64,000 nt of DNA from Microvelia longipes (lineage: Eukaryota; Arthropoda; Insecta; Hemiptera; Veliidae). The DNA lies in NCBI GenBank assembly GCA_018340805.1, contig JACMZG010001911.1, positions 51,064,124 to 51,128,123 on the forward strand. Reading direction: 5' to 3'. Shown piece after piece: positions 23,429-35,876 of this stretch; position 1 is the stretch's first letter, and each line of letters opens with the position of its first letter. The translations under genes and the position numbers were made by a program. The notes beneath the pieces are model-generated. The model was not told the DNA's origin, ran no database searches, and saw nothing but the letters and a program-made list of their open reading frames with translations.

Positions 23429-24060
23429 AGTTTGTTAGGATTAACTATATCCGTTCCTTTAGCAAGTCCTTCTACTAAAAAGTTTTCACTAAATTTCATA
23501 TTTTGTACAATTAAACCTTAATAAGAGGTTTCTCACAACATTAAATTCTTTCAATACTCTATAGAGGTATTTTATTACATTTTGAATAGATTTATTACAC
23601 AAGATGTAATATTAAAAGGTTCTGAAAGGATTATAGAGGTCTGAAGGTGTGAGGTCTCTTCACAGGATTATTTCCCATTTCCCAGGTTTAATTTTCCTCT
23701 AAGGAAAAGATAAGGTGTTTCTGTTTTAATATCCAGATTAATAAATTCTCTTTAGTGTTGTTTTATCGACTCTTTATTATCGGTGCGACTCTTTGAATCA
23801 AAATTTAATTCATTATAATTTGTCTTTTAGATTTATTGAAATTTTATAATTAACAAACATGATTGAAGAATTGCAATGTTAAGATTTTTAAGTAATTTTC
23901 TAAGTTTTTATTATTTTAACAATCCTTGTTTTTTATGGTGCTTGATAATTCTTTACTGTAAAATACTTTTAACATAAACAGTGTTTTGGTTTTATCTTTG
24001 ACTCTAATCCTAAAAAATAATTATTATAGTTAACATTATATTGTTAGAAATTCGTTATTC

Positions 24061-24492
24061 ATGCAAGCATTGAGTTTTCTGCTGAGAATGAATTATCTGC
24101 TGGGAATGCATTATCAGCTAAGAATCTATTATCTGCTAAGAATGCATTATCTGCTGGAAATGCATAATCTGCTGAGAATCTATTATCTGCTGAGAATGCA
24201 TTATCTGCTGAGAATGCATTATCAGCTGAGAATCTATTATCTGCTAAGAATCTATTATCTGCTAAGAATGCATTATCTGCTGAGAATCTATTATCTGCTA
24301 AGAATGCATTATCTGCTGGGAATGCATTATCTGCTGAGAATGTATTATCTGCTAAGAATGCATTATCTGCTGAGAATCTATTATCTGCTAAGAATGCATT
24401 ATCTGCTGGGAATGCATTATCTGCTGAGAATGTATTATCTGCTAAAAATACATTATCTGCTGGGAATGCATTATGTGCTAAGCGTGCATTAG
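24061..24492 (+). repeat. 18-bp minisatellite with open reading frame
   Basis: About 23 tandem copies of an 18-base unit, CTGCTGAGAATGCATTAT, with variants AAGAAT, GGGAAT and AATCTATTAT. Because 18 is a multiple of three, one plus-strand frame stays open for 143 codons as a six-residue repeat (LLRMHY and variants), and one minus-strand frame also stays open (DNAFSA). A 90-base, five-unit higher-order block is repeated twice in the right half. No signal peptide, splice context or flanking coding sequence supports a protein. I read it as a noncoding minisatellite. Confidence 0.85.
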
Positions 24493-26269
24493 TGTTAGTA
24501 TGTGCTTTCTTTTATGTTGTTATGTTTAAAATTTATTTTTGGAAACTGTTCACCTAACAAAGAAACGTACTTTGTCTGGTAAGAACATGAAGTATTATGA
24601 ACTAACAAAGAGTAGCATTTCCCATATTTATTCCTAAAAACAAGTTATTTATGAATAACTAAAGTATTTATTAATTAACGGGTTTTATTGATAGATGTTG
24701 GTTAATAGAACACATTTAAATATCTCGAAACTCACTTCTCTGGGACTTAGCATTTTCTTGCCTTGGCTAGTTAAGTAAGTTAGTAGATAATTTTTTGTGT
24801 TTGTTTATCTTTCATTTGTGGCCGAGGACTGTTAATTTTGGAACCAATAACAACAGTTGTTTGGAGACCTCCCCTCAGATTTTATAGTGATCCCGATTGT
24901 ATTTTATTGGAAAAATCGTTTAGAACCAATAAAGGACGGAATGTTTGGGGGTCTATACATAAAGCGTAATCATATAAATTATTGTATGCAAGAAGGCAGA
25001 AATGGAAACATTACTGACACTTAAAGCAATTTCTCTTCTTCGACTGCGCCTTGGCAATAAAATTGTGAATTATCTGCCTCAGCTTCTCCTTTGCTAGTAA
25101 TATATATTGGGTAGGAGGGTACCATTGCCTTCAGCTCGGCATAAATTTAAACTAGTCACTAATATTAAATGTTCCTACCAAGTTAGATAACGACAAAAGT
25201 AGTAATGTAACATTACCGCATCGGTCTTCTTCTAGCGCCGGCGGATATTTCTAGAGGACAACTTGTACAATATAGCAGCTTACTTATCTAGTACTGTTAA
25301 GTGTTCTTGTTTTATGATCCAATAGATGTTTTCAAGCATAATGGGTTACTTTAAAGCATTTATGTATAACATTTTGTTCTTTATTGTTAAAAATGCTCTA
25401 ATTTATTAAAAATTATACTTTTTCAAAAGTTTGAGAACTAGAAAAATGTATTTTTGGTTGTTATTTTTATACAAAAAGTACTGATTAGGGTAGTGCAAGA
25501 GTCCACGACGCTTCCTAGCAGCCTCTTGAATAATTTTTATTTATATATAATAAGATCAAGCATTAACTTAACCTCTTATATTGTTAATTACACTTTATCT
25601 TAACTCCAAACCTTTAATACTAACACTTAACATGCATTCCTTAAATTAGAATTTCAAAGTCAGTCATTAAAAGTTAATTCTATAACATTGTTTCTGTTTT
25701 GAAAAATAGTTGTTTTTGTTTTCTTCATTTTCTTGTGCCTCATTTATTTGTTAAAGCAATGCTCTATTTCCTAAACAGGCATAACAAACTTTTCATAATG
25801 TCTAAAGTTTTAATTTTTTCCTCTTTCAAGTTCTAATTTTATTTTTTGTTTTTTTTTTGTTATGATTTATTCACTAAATGCCGTCATGATGTTTTTTTTT
25901 TTTTATACTTTTAATTTTTTTTTATTTTATTTTATTTGGTTTGTAAGTACTTATTTTCATAATTTTACTTACAATCAACTGTCTTTGTTACCAAGTAATA
26001 ATATCAATGTGAAGTTATAATGTTTATTAAAATCGTATACATTAATCTAAATATATATAATAATCTAACATTAGCAGTGATTTGCAAAAGTGGCAAATTG
26101 TAGTGTTTATATTTATGTATATTTAGAAAAATAAGGAAAGAACCATAAGTAAATGCAGAAAAAAATAAACCACATATTTAAGTTATTTTGTAAGGACTCA
26201 CTAAAATTTGTACGATATAAACGAAAACAAATGTAGTGTTAAGTTAAATTCTAAATTAGATATTGTGGG

Positions 26270-26660
26270 GTGGAGGCACCAATTTGGTCGTCCTACTACT
26301 GCCCAAGTTAAAGAGTTGAGAGTCTCGGGGAGAGACTACAATATAAAATTTTAAGGGGGGAGGTGCAAACGTAAGGCTCATTGACTTACCCAAAAACAGA
26401 GATGAGCCATCCGGAGTAGATCCTGGCGAACTGCACTAAAACACCACCATAAGGCCCGGTTTCGGCACATACACAAGGATTCAGGATCCTACCGGCACGA
26501 GCGCACGCACGAGAACTTGAATAAAACCTTCCTTGGCGGTTTTCTTCTTCCCGTCAAGGCCTTCTTGAATCGCGGTGGGCGTTGTCGACACCGAAATGGC
26601 GCGATATACAAATTTACGTAGAGTTTGGAGTTTGCACCAGGGGGGATTTCTTTGACATAC
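26270..26660. other. GC-richer unexplained block
   Basis: This stretch of about 390 bases has far more G and C than the surrounding intron (for example CCGGCACGAGCGCACGCACG near 26493). It ends directly in a TA array. Short ORFs exist on both strands (63 codons minus, 68 plus), but neither shows a recognised motif and the plus one runs into TA repeats. It could be a mobile-element fragment, a diverged exon of an unrelated gene or inserted DNA. Confidence 0.35.
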
Positions 26661-26675
26661 TAAGAGACCCAACAG

Positions 26676-26713
<38 letters not shown>

Positions 26714-26783
26714 ATATATATATATATATATATTATATATTATATATATATATATATAATATATATTATATATATATTATTAG
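26676..26783. repeat. (TA)n microsatellite
   Basis: TA array of about 108 bases with frequent TATTATA interruptions, adjoining the GC-richer block. Confidence 0.9.
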
Positions 26784-29700
26784 AGTGATCACTTTGTCCT
26801 GCTTCTATAATTATTCTTTTCTTTATCTAACAGATTTTCTAAATAACATCTCTCCAAAATATTAAACTTAAAATACTAGAATTGGCTCCAAGACATCATC
26901 ACATCATATATTGCACATCCAGGTATGAATTGCAGTATAAATTGTGTACGTTTAATTTAGTGGAAATTATTTATCTACAATATCATTTGAAATCTCCGTG
27001 TTTTGCAAAACATGAGTTGTTAAACATTTCATGTTGTAACTAGTATACACGTACGCAAAATAATTCTTATAATATCTAACTATGTCCTTATAACACGTGT
27101 GAGAAATTTTAATTTAAAATTTAGAATGTTACTTTAGAAAGACACAAGATATGAAACCAGTAGTATAGAGTTAAGTGTTAATAGGGTTTAAGGTTTTAAT
27201 ACTTAGTGCCGCTCCCTAGCGGGGTATTTAAGCACTAATCTCTAACGTGCCTGTTACCGTGAAGGCTATAAATTTAGGTGATTATAAAAATTTTGAAACT
27301 GTTTTCTACTTTAATATACTGGATACCCTCTAACAGATATGTTAACATTTTTCATATAATTTTCAATTAAAGTCATCGAAGCAAATTAAAACTTTAATTT
27401 ACTTACAATGTAATATTTTATTTAGATGTAGATATGTAAAATTTTAAAACTTTAATGTAATTATTTACATTATCTAATATAATTATGTGTAAGTTAATAA
27501 TTTGATAAAAAATTGTCTTTAAGATATAAATTAAGTATGCTGTGTGTTTCAGCAATCCTTTAAAGAAGGACAGCTCCCTTTATAATGTAATTTTTTATAA
27601 ATGAAGTGTTTCTCTTCATAAATTTGATCAAAGTAAACATAAACGTCGAATTTTATTTATTGATTGACGTATATTTGTTTACTTAAAACGATTACCTAGC
27701 TTCTATAATATATATTTTTATAACGTATAAAAGATAGAAGCGATAAATAAATTTAAAAAATGTATTAATTGACTGATATATAATCGTATTATAGTATTGA
27801 AATACACTTAACTTTCCTATATAATCTTTCCCAGTATCGCTTAACTCGGAAGTCTATAAAATTGGCGTTCGTTAAATTCCTTTTTGATACAATTCTGTTT
27901 TTTTTTTTTTAAACATTTATTTTATGAGAATATTATATAATAATATTCAGCATAAATTATAATAACAACTACGCCTACTAAAATTTATAAACGCTGAAGG
28001 ATTACATTCCTTTATAGAACTACTTAACACAAAGAAAAATATACATAAAATTTCTATGACACGTCATATACCTGCTTTTTGCTCCTAACTTTTCTTATAT
28101 TTATGATCGCGCTATAAATACACACGGATCATGAATTTTTTACGTGCCTAGAGTTTCGAGTTTATATCTTAAGATGAGATTTCAATAGCATATCTGTTTA
28201 ATATGAGGTTTGTATTGTGTTCATTTGACAGAATCCTATTTTCCCTGAAAAGTACATTGAGGTGTTGAGTATTTTATGATGGGTGGAATAAACTGCGTTT
28301 ATTTGAGTTTTCCGAGCTTTATTTCGGTAGTAAAACTTTAAGATTTTATATTTTTAAGTATTTTTAAAACCTTTTTATTGTCGGTTTTAACCAAGTAAGA
28401 ATTAAATTTATTTAATGTTATTAGTATTATAGGCCACGTTTCAATGCTCTCAGAACATGAAATCGAATAAAGTTTGTCTGTACGTGTCTATGTATGAATT
28501 GATGTAGAGAAGCTTAACTTTAACTGGCCAAACGACTCTACTGAATTTGATAAAACTTTAAAATCAAGTCCTAAGAGAGGAGAGAAAGATCTAGGGCAAA
28601 TCTAATATTGCGTCTCAAAATTTAGCAAATTTAAAATTAATATTGAAGCGTGTTTCCTAAAAATTATTTAAAGGTTTAGTTTAAAGTGTTTTGACACCAT
28701 CAAGATATCAACCACATCTGTGGCTAAAGCAGTTCTAGAAGAGATATTTACTTTACAATAGGTAACCGCGCAACCCGTGTTTACAAAATTTTAATAGAAA
28801 TTGACTCTTCTTTTACTTTGAGGTATAGGATAAGGATTTAGTTAACACTTGTACCGTCATTGTTTTGATCTGACTATGTTAATAATATTGATGATAAAAT
28901 TGTAATAAAAAATTATTCGGTTAACCGTTATTAAATAACGGATGTTATTTCATTATTAAGAGGCTTCCTTTACTGGTATTTTGCGAACCTAAAGGGTTTT
29001 TCTATACTGATTGTGCCTTGATTTTAGTGAAACTTCTTTGGAAAAAATTACCGATGAAGTAGATTGCATGGCAGAAGTTGAGGATCTTGCAATCAGGCTA
29101 TTAATTATTCTCGGTGTTTCGAAGCCTTAAAACATTTTAGGACTTTTAGATTATCCTAGAGTTAAGGATAATCTGAGCTTTGTATGAATGTCCAAGATAT
29201 TTTACAGTGCTGGTATTGGAAGGACGAGCATAGTTTTGTACAACCTATGTATTGTGCTCTATGTACCTATAGGGCACATTTACTTTAGAAATCCTTAAAA
29301 ATGGCAAAAAAGACGACGTGTCTCTTTTCAGACTTAAAACTTAACCTGAAAACTTGAGCCATAAATGGATAGCTTATTAAGAAAACAAGCACCCCAAAAT
29401 AAATTCGCTCAGCTTGTGAAGTTCCATGCCTGAATTATTTACTTACTATGTCTTTAGCTTACTTGCCTGGGACTAAGGGCAGTACTGCATAGACTTACTA
29501 CGTCTGGCCTAGAACTTTAGAGAATTTCCTTTAGACTTACTCCGTATTTTCTGGGACTAAAGGCATTATTCATTACACTAAATATCTCTTATTTAGTTAT
29601 TTAGGCCCTTAGGCCTGGCCTAAGGGCTGTTCTGCCCTACAGTACAACTAAAAACCTACTTCTTTTCTGGGAACGGCAGTGTTCTATAGACTTCCTACGT

Positions 29701-29884
29701 TGATTATCCTTTCTGTGGCCAACAATCTTCTCTCCTCTCTGGTCGCACCTTGGCTTATTTACAGAAAACCCTATGGCTTATAATCCATAAATATCTTGTT
29801 GAGTAGGAGTAGGCGAGATAGTATTGACGGAGGAGAGTAGTATGTAAAAAATTATAATCCGTCAAACAAGCAAATGAGGTTATA

Positions 29885-30210
29885 GGCACTTTTATAGAAA
29901 AGGGACCCCCTTTTGGGGGTCCCTATTCTATAAAAGGTCCCATGGGGCGACATTATAGAAAAGGGACCCCCAATCAAAACTGAATTAAACATGAAAAACT
30001 AAAGATATTCAATCCCTAACGGGACAGAATGTGGAATTAGGGGTTTTGGGTGGGGACAATATTATTTAGTGAGTGTTGAGTGAATTCTTCCTCTAATTAT
30101 TGTTAAAGGAAGCAATACAAAGGTATATTACCTTGAATTCACAAATATAAGTTTGTTACGGTAGAATTTAAGGTATGATTAGAGGGGGTCCCTTTTCTAT
30201 AAAAGTACCG
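29885..30210. repeat. Inverted-repeat cluster of a GGGACCCCC motif
   Basis: TTTTATAGAAAAGGGACCCCC at 29891 is followed at once by its near reverse complement (GGGGGTCCCTATTCTATAAAAG). A third direct copy lies near 29952, and an inverted one, GGGGGTCCCTTTTCTATAAAAG, near 30184. The ~210 bases between have no recognised gene. Possibly the ends of a small element with nested duplication. Confidence 0.65.
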
Positions 30211-30724
30211 TGTCTCCCCTTTCGTACTGTACCGGTCAATTATTGCGACGTTAGGTGGGAATACTGAGAGCATCTCTATGGCTGGCTGCGACATCCTTGT
30301 TTCGGGGTTGCTTCGAAGAGCCAAGTGGTGAAGCTTCCAGCGATAAAAGAGTTAGATGGAATTAGCGTCAGTGTGGGAATTAATGAACGAATAAGCAGCT
30401 TAAAAGGAGTCATTTTCTGCAGATATACCTAATGAAATGCAGTATAGAGGAATTAAAACAAGAAATTTCCTCGCAGGGTTCCCGGCGAATTTCCAGAGGA
30501 ACCTTTGAAAACACGGCTACCTACATCTTAACCTTTAAATATAAAGTTCTGCCTAAAAGAGATAAGGTTGCCTTTACCAAAGCTCAACGTGTCTCCCGAT
30601 TTACGCAGTTTGGTTTTAATTTCTTTGAACAATTTATTTACTTTATACCTTCAATTAAATGAAAGTATAATAAAATATACTTAACATAGCGGGATGCTAC
30701 GTGCTCCTCCTCTCAGGTAGTATG

Positions 30725-30760
30725 TACTAATTATTATTTTTTTCTGTTGCAGGTAAGTTT
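30725..30760 (+). promoter_or_regulatory. Putative recursive splice site (zero-length exon) in mtd intron 1A
   Basis: A branch-point-like TACTAAT (30725-30731) is followed by a pyrimidine-rich tract TTATTTTTTTCTGTTG and then CAG (ending 30752) placed directly against the ideal donor GTAAGT (30753-30758). This is the arrangement of recursive splice sites known from long Drosophila introns: after splicing to the CAG, a new 5' splice site is regenerated and the rest of the intron is removed in a second step with no exon retained. It divides the 47.7-kb intron into about 28.8 and 18.9 kb. No other CAG/GTAAGT junction of this quality was found in the intron. Use in vivo is inferred. Confidence 0.65.
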
Positions 30761-31543
30761 CTGTTAACCAAAAATGTAACGTGCAAAAATATCTGAGGTA
30801 AAAATATTAAATATTTTGCAAGGAATATATTTTGACTCTAGTGCCAGAAAGATGATATTGGCTGATTATAATTACTAATTGTAATATTTTCTTAGCTATG
30901 ATATGTGTAAAATAGAGTTTACTGAATTTTCATCAGAAAATTACGCTTATGAGGTTTTTTTTTAATTTCTTGAATGGACAACCTCAGCGATTTAACCTCC
31001 TAGGTGGATCTATTTTGGCATCCCGAATAAGAAGAATAAAATAGACAAATACAGAACTATTAAACTATAATTGAAAACACATAAAAGATAAATTATTGCA
31101 TATTACTGCATCGAAAAAGATAAAGTAAAGGTATTAATAGGAGTGAAATAATGAAATAGGAGAAGGATAATAATGAAAAGGGAAGGATCGGATGTTGAAA
31201 GGAAACAGGGATGGTATCATCGTTAAACTTATTAAAAACATTCAGGTTCTCCTGGAAATCTTATCATACATGACAATTTTTGAAAACATGTTTTTACATA
31301 AAATAATTTATTTTATAATTTAAACCCCATTTTTAGATTTACTCATTTTTTTACGTCTCGACTCGCCTACAAATAAACAAAGAAAAGGGAGTATGAAGAT
31401 GTTGTTTATATGAAAATAAGACAAGTTTGTAAAATTGTGCTGAGAAATGGGAAAAATACAAGGCTTACAATGTTAACTAAGTTTACTTTTTTGCTTCTAA
31501 TCCTTCTTCCTGTGGGGAAATTTGCTCCTTTCTAAAAATAAGG

Positions 31544-31661
31544 GATATTTTCCACCAGAAATTGGGCCAAATGAGACACTAGTTAATATTAATTACTTAT
31601 AGCAATAAATAATTAATATTAACTAGTGTCTCATTTGTGCCCAATTTCTGGTGGAATATTC
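31544..31661. mobile_element. 118-bp near-perfect hairpin element
   Basis: Arms of about 52 bases (31544-31595 and 31610-31661) pair almost perfectly: GGGCCAAATGAGACACTAG on the left with CTAGTGTCTCATTTGTGCCC on the right, extending through TTCCACCAGAAATT on one side and GTTAATATTAATTA on the other. The loop is about 14 bases. Noncoding; typical of a very short foldback MITE or a recent palindromic duplication. Confidence 0.75.
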
Positions 31662-31820
31662 AATTATGGAGACCAATAATACAAATAAAGTAAGGGGATA
31701 TGTTCTTTACTGAAATCATATATAGTTAAATCACTAACTTTTTTTGCGTTTCACGACTTTTGTTTGGCGGTGAACGTAATTTCAATTATACAGTAATTTT
31801 AACGTAATTTTAATTTAATT

Positions 31821-32335
31821 TTCTTTACTAGCCTAAATTATTAACTGCCCATTTTTTCCTTAGATTAGTAACATTAGTAATGATTAAGCAGTTAAATATT
31901 TTGGTCGTGGTTTTAGGTCATCAAGTTGAACTAAAGCTTTTCGCTTTGTTTGCGAAGAAGCACTTTTATTTTCGTTTCACGACATTGATATAGTAGAAAT
32001 ACTATTGGTAACTGGAGTGGCGTCTTTGGTAAATTTTGATGGTAACTTTGGATGTCATTCGCCGCTCTGTATTATTTGCTTCTGCCGAATTTTTTCTGAG
32101 ACAAATGTCTCTTAGTTACTGTACTGGCCTAAATAATTAACGGCTTGTTTAAATTAAAGCAACAATCAATTTAAATTAAAATTAAGCCTAAATTATAAAT
32201 TGCCCATCTTTTCCTTAGTTTAGTAACTTTAGTATTTATTAAGCAGTTAAAGATTTCGGTCGTTGTTTTAGGCCATCGAGTTGATAGAAAAGCTTACCGC
32301 TTATTTGCGAAGAAGCATTTTGCCTCATTTTAAGG
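31821..32335. repeat. Duplicated ~155-bp segment, two direct copies 360 bp apart
   Basis: 31821-31975 and 32181-32335 share GCCTAAATTAT, TGCCCAT, TTTTTCCTTAG, TTAAGCAGTTAAA, TTTAGG, ATCGAGTTGA and TTTGCGAAGAAGCA in order, with substitutions throughout. Noncoding, older duplication. Confidence 0.65.
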
Positions 32336-35300
32336 GAGTTAAAAGAACATAAAACTAGTCAAATAACATCTTGGAGAATAATAATTTCTGAAGCTTTGGT
32401 TCATTTCCACACAATTCTTTAATATAAAAATGCTTACTTTCTAGTCTGATATTTATTTATTAAAAAAAGGAAAAATCAAGGGGTTGGAAAAAATTCTAAT
32501 TTACTTGGCAGGTTCTATTCACTTCCCTCATTGGTTAAAATGTTTATAAGCTTTACCTAAAAAAATCTAGAAAAGAATAGAGAAAAATATTACTTTTTTT
32601 ACTCCTATTTTTCTGTTGAAAAAGCTGTTATAAAAGGGGGTGTTATTGTGCGGCGAGATAGTAAAATAGCGAGAAGAATACCGGAGATAGAAAAATCCCA
32701 TAAAAAAATATTTTTATTATAAAAAAATAAAAGACTGTTCTTTAAAGAATATGAAGGAAGCATCAAAAGATATGGAAAGAAGTAAGACTGAAAACTAGCC
32801 TTTGAATTGGGAACACGAAGGAGGTGCACATAGATTGGAACCTACGCCAAGTCTGTTGTACTTCAGGAAACGTAGAGGAAATAGAATATCCAATGAATTT
32901 CAACGTTCATTCCCTGCCACCGTCTTGGAGAATATCTAACTTATGGTTCTGTGCTTAGATTTGTATTATTTTACGAATTTTTATTGAATTTTTTTGTTAT
33001 AAATGTGTCGTGGAAGTTATATACGTTAACTTCCAGGACAATAATGGTTAATTTTATAGTTGTTGGATTCAATTGTTTAACTGGTTTACTATAGTGCTGG
33101 TACGCCATTGGCAATTCATATCTCAGTTTTTAAAAAATATATTTTTAAATATACGGAAATAAATGCCATTTTACTGCTACATTTGACTCATGCGGAAAAC
33201 TTATTAAAATTTTCTTAAATGCATTAAATATGCTTTGTATTTAATCAACGATATTTTTTTTTGGTTTTACGAGGGTTTGATTTACGCAAATAGATAACAA
33301 TCTGTTTTAGAATTTTCTACACGATAGGTTATAGCACAATTATATGTTAAGTATTCCTCAAAGTTTAAGCCGCAATGGCTCAAATGGCTTATGAGTTGTT
33401 TTTTCCTCATTTAGAACTTAATGGATCTAGTTAATCCAATAGTGCATGGATGCATTCTTTTATCCTTCTCTTCCTATCAGATCAAAAATATTTTTAATAG
33501 TATGTTTAATAATTAATAGTATGTTTAATAATTAATAGCCGTACATTCTTCAAAAATTTATAAGGTCAGGATGGGTTTTATACAGACTTAAGTAAAATTT
33601 GATACATCATGTGTAAAAATAAACAATCTTTAAGAACATTATCGATTCGAAGCTGTACATTGTTATTGTTATAGCCAGAAATTTTAATTAAAGCTGTAAA
33701 CCACCTTCTTAGGTCCTTAAATGAGATGGTAAATTGAAATTTTTAAAGAACTAGAACGTTTTTATACGTCCTTTTTGAAAACATTTTTAGTTGGAGGTCA
33801 ATTCGCTCGCAAACTTGCTGAATGTTTTTGAAGTATAAGATTAATTTCTCAATAATCTATTTCTCGAATTGTGTTGGTCATTACTTGTGCAGTATCGTTA
33901 TTACTTGTTTTATTTATCACTGATAGTTTATTATGTGCAAAAAACATTTTCAAACACAAAAATTACCTCCTATATTATGTTTCAATAATTTAAAATAGCA
34001 TAAATATAATTATAATATTGTTAAAATATTATGATTAAAAAGTTAAAATACATCGATTATTGTTGTCATATGTGATAAGAGTGATTACCCGCCAGAACTT
34101 AATTTTACTGATAAAACTGTGAAGCGGGTTTGCAATAGAATAAAGGAACTAGGAGTCTACTAATAATAGGTACGTTAAGCAACATAATATAACCAAAAAA
34201 TAGTTCTAAATAAAGCCGCTGTGGTGCGATACCAGTCCTGCATTGAGCAACATGCCCCAACAACAACAGTAAACTTTCAAAATTAATTAAAAATAAAATG
34301 GAACACTTTAAAAAAAGTTTGCAAGTGTCATTATTCATTAAATGTAGTCTACTATTAAATAAAAAATATATTTGGCAAACCTGCATCTTCCTTATTGTTA
34401 CTAGTCCGGCTTTCGCCATGCCACCCATTGGCAAATCTTTTCAAAGGAATTCCGTGGAATGTTGAAATCGGCTAAGTTAAGCTACATTAAAAAAGTAACG
34501 TTTAATAGCTCTTAATATTTGCATATGTTTTTTAAGTTTATATTGTCGTTTTAGATTTTTGTTGTTTAGCTTATGGCAGGATATATTTTAATGTTTATTG
34601 ATTTTACCCCTACATTTCTTTACTTTACAGCCTGCTTAGAATTAAACCTGCAATAGCATGGTAACATTCGCGCAATACATAGAAACAATACTATGTTTCC
34701 CTTTTCAATCATTTTGTTTCCATGTTGAGCTTTATGAACAACTCTACAAATTCGTTTAACATGATCTTTGAAACATCTTGAAAAAAATATATTTCTGATA
34801 TTGCCAATACACAGGTTTTCTTTTCAACCAAGAGAAACCCTTTGGAATTCAGTCCGTTTCCTTTATGAACTGATGGAAACCTAGTCAGTTTCCTCTGCAT
34901 TTCTTTACATTTCCTTAGGTAGAAAGATTTTTTTCAAATTCTATGACGATGTTGAGGTTTACACGGGATGTCGGTTTTCCAATTCACACTCAAGTTTTTT
35001 TTGCCTCACTATATATTTACTAGTTTCTAGGATAAAAAAATCTTTATATTTTTTACCGTCTAAAGAATTTGTTTAGCTTATTATATTATGGTTGGAGAAT
35101 ATTATAAAAATATGTGAGAAAATTTGCTAATACATAAAAGTATGTTATTTATTATCGATTTTGTTTAAAGTATTTTCACAATTTTATGATTATAATAGTG
35201 TTTAGTGAATTTAATAGGATGAATAAGCTAATGAGGTTACGGCCGGTGCAATTAATTATTTTTTATTATCTTTTTAAAAGAGCAGCAAACAGGCCGAAGA

Positions 35301-35672
35301 CCTATTGTTTATTATTATTAGTTGGTTAATGACGTTTATGGCGAATTTTCATTGCCATAGCGAGCCTCAAAGATCCGCGAGGCGAGCGTGTAAGGTTCGC
35401 TTTGACCTCTGTTTTTGTTTTGATGTTATTAATTGTAGGCTGATTGTTTGTTACCACGAAAAAATACGGGTATACCTGTAAAAATAACCGAAAAGGGTCT
35501 TATTGGTGATCCTTTTGCTTTGCGGGCCTGCTTAGCTTTGCGGGTTCTGTGGGCGCCAATTTGGTTCTGTCTGCTTACGTCATAAGGCTAACCAGGAACA
35601 GATCGTAAAGGATATTGACCTATTAACATATATACAATATATATTATATTGCTTATTATTGGCTTTTTTCGT

Positions 35673-35673
<1 letters not shown>

Positions 35674-35768
<95 letters not shown>

Positions 35769-35817
35769 TATATTATATATATATATATAATATATATATA
35801 TATATAATATATATATA

Positions 35818-35871
<54 letters not shown>

Positions 35872-35876
35872 TATAT
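35674..35876. repeat. (TA)n microsatellite, longest in window
   Basis: About 200 bases of TA with many TAATAT/TATTATA interruptions, ending in GTGTGTGTGG. Confidence 0.9.

Larger units (their letters stand above)
22566..30752 (+). other. Intron 1A, middle part up to the recursive splice site
   Basis: Noncoding AT-rich intron. It holds TA arrays at 23344 and 26676, the 18-bp minisatellite at 24061, a GC-richer block at 26270-26660, a loose repeat of GGGACTAAGGGCAGT-like motifs near 29470-29690 and an inverted-repeat cluster at 29885-30210. The stretches 22570-23340, 24500-26260, 26790-29430 and 30210-30720 show no recognised gene. A GC-richer piece near 23230-23280 contains AGCGTAGCAAGGGCC. 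Confidence 0.7.

Noticed and set aside
24061..24492. 143-codon repeat protein
   Set aside because: Open only because an 18-bp unit preserves frame; no flanking coding sequence, start context or signal.
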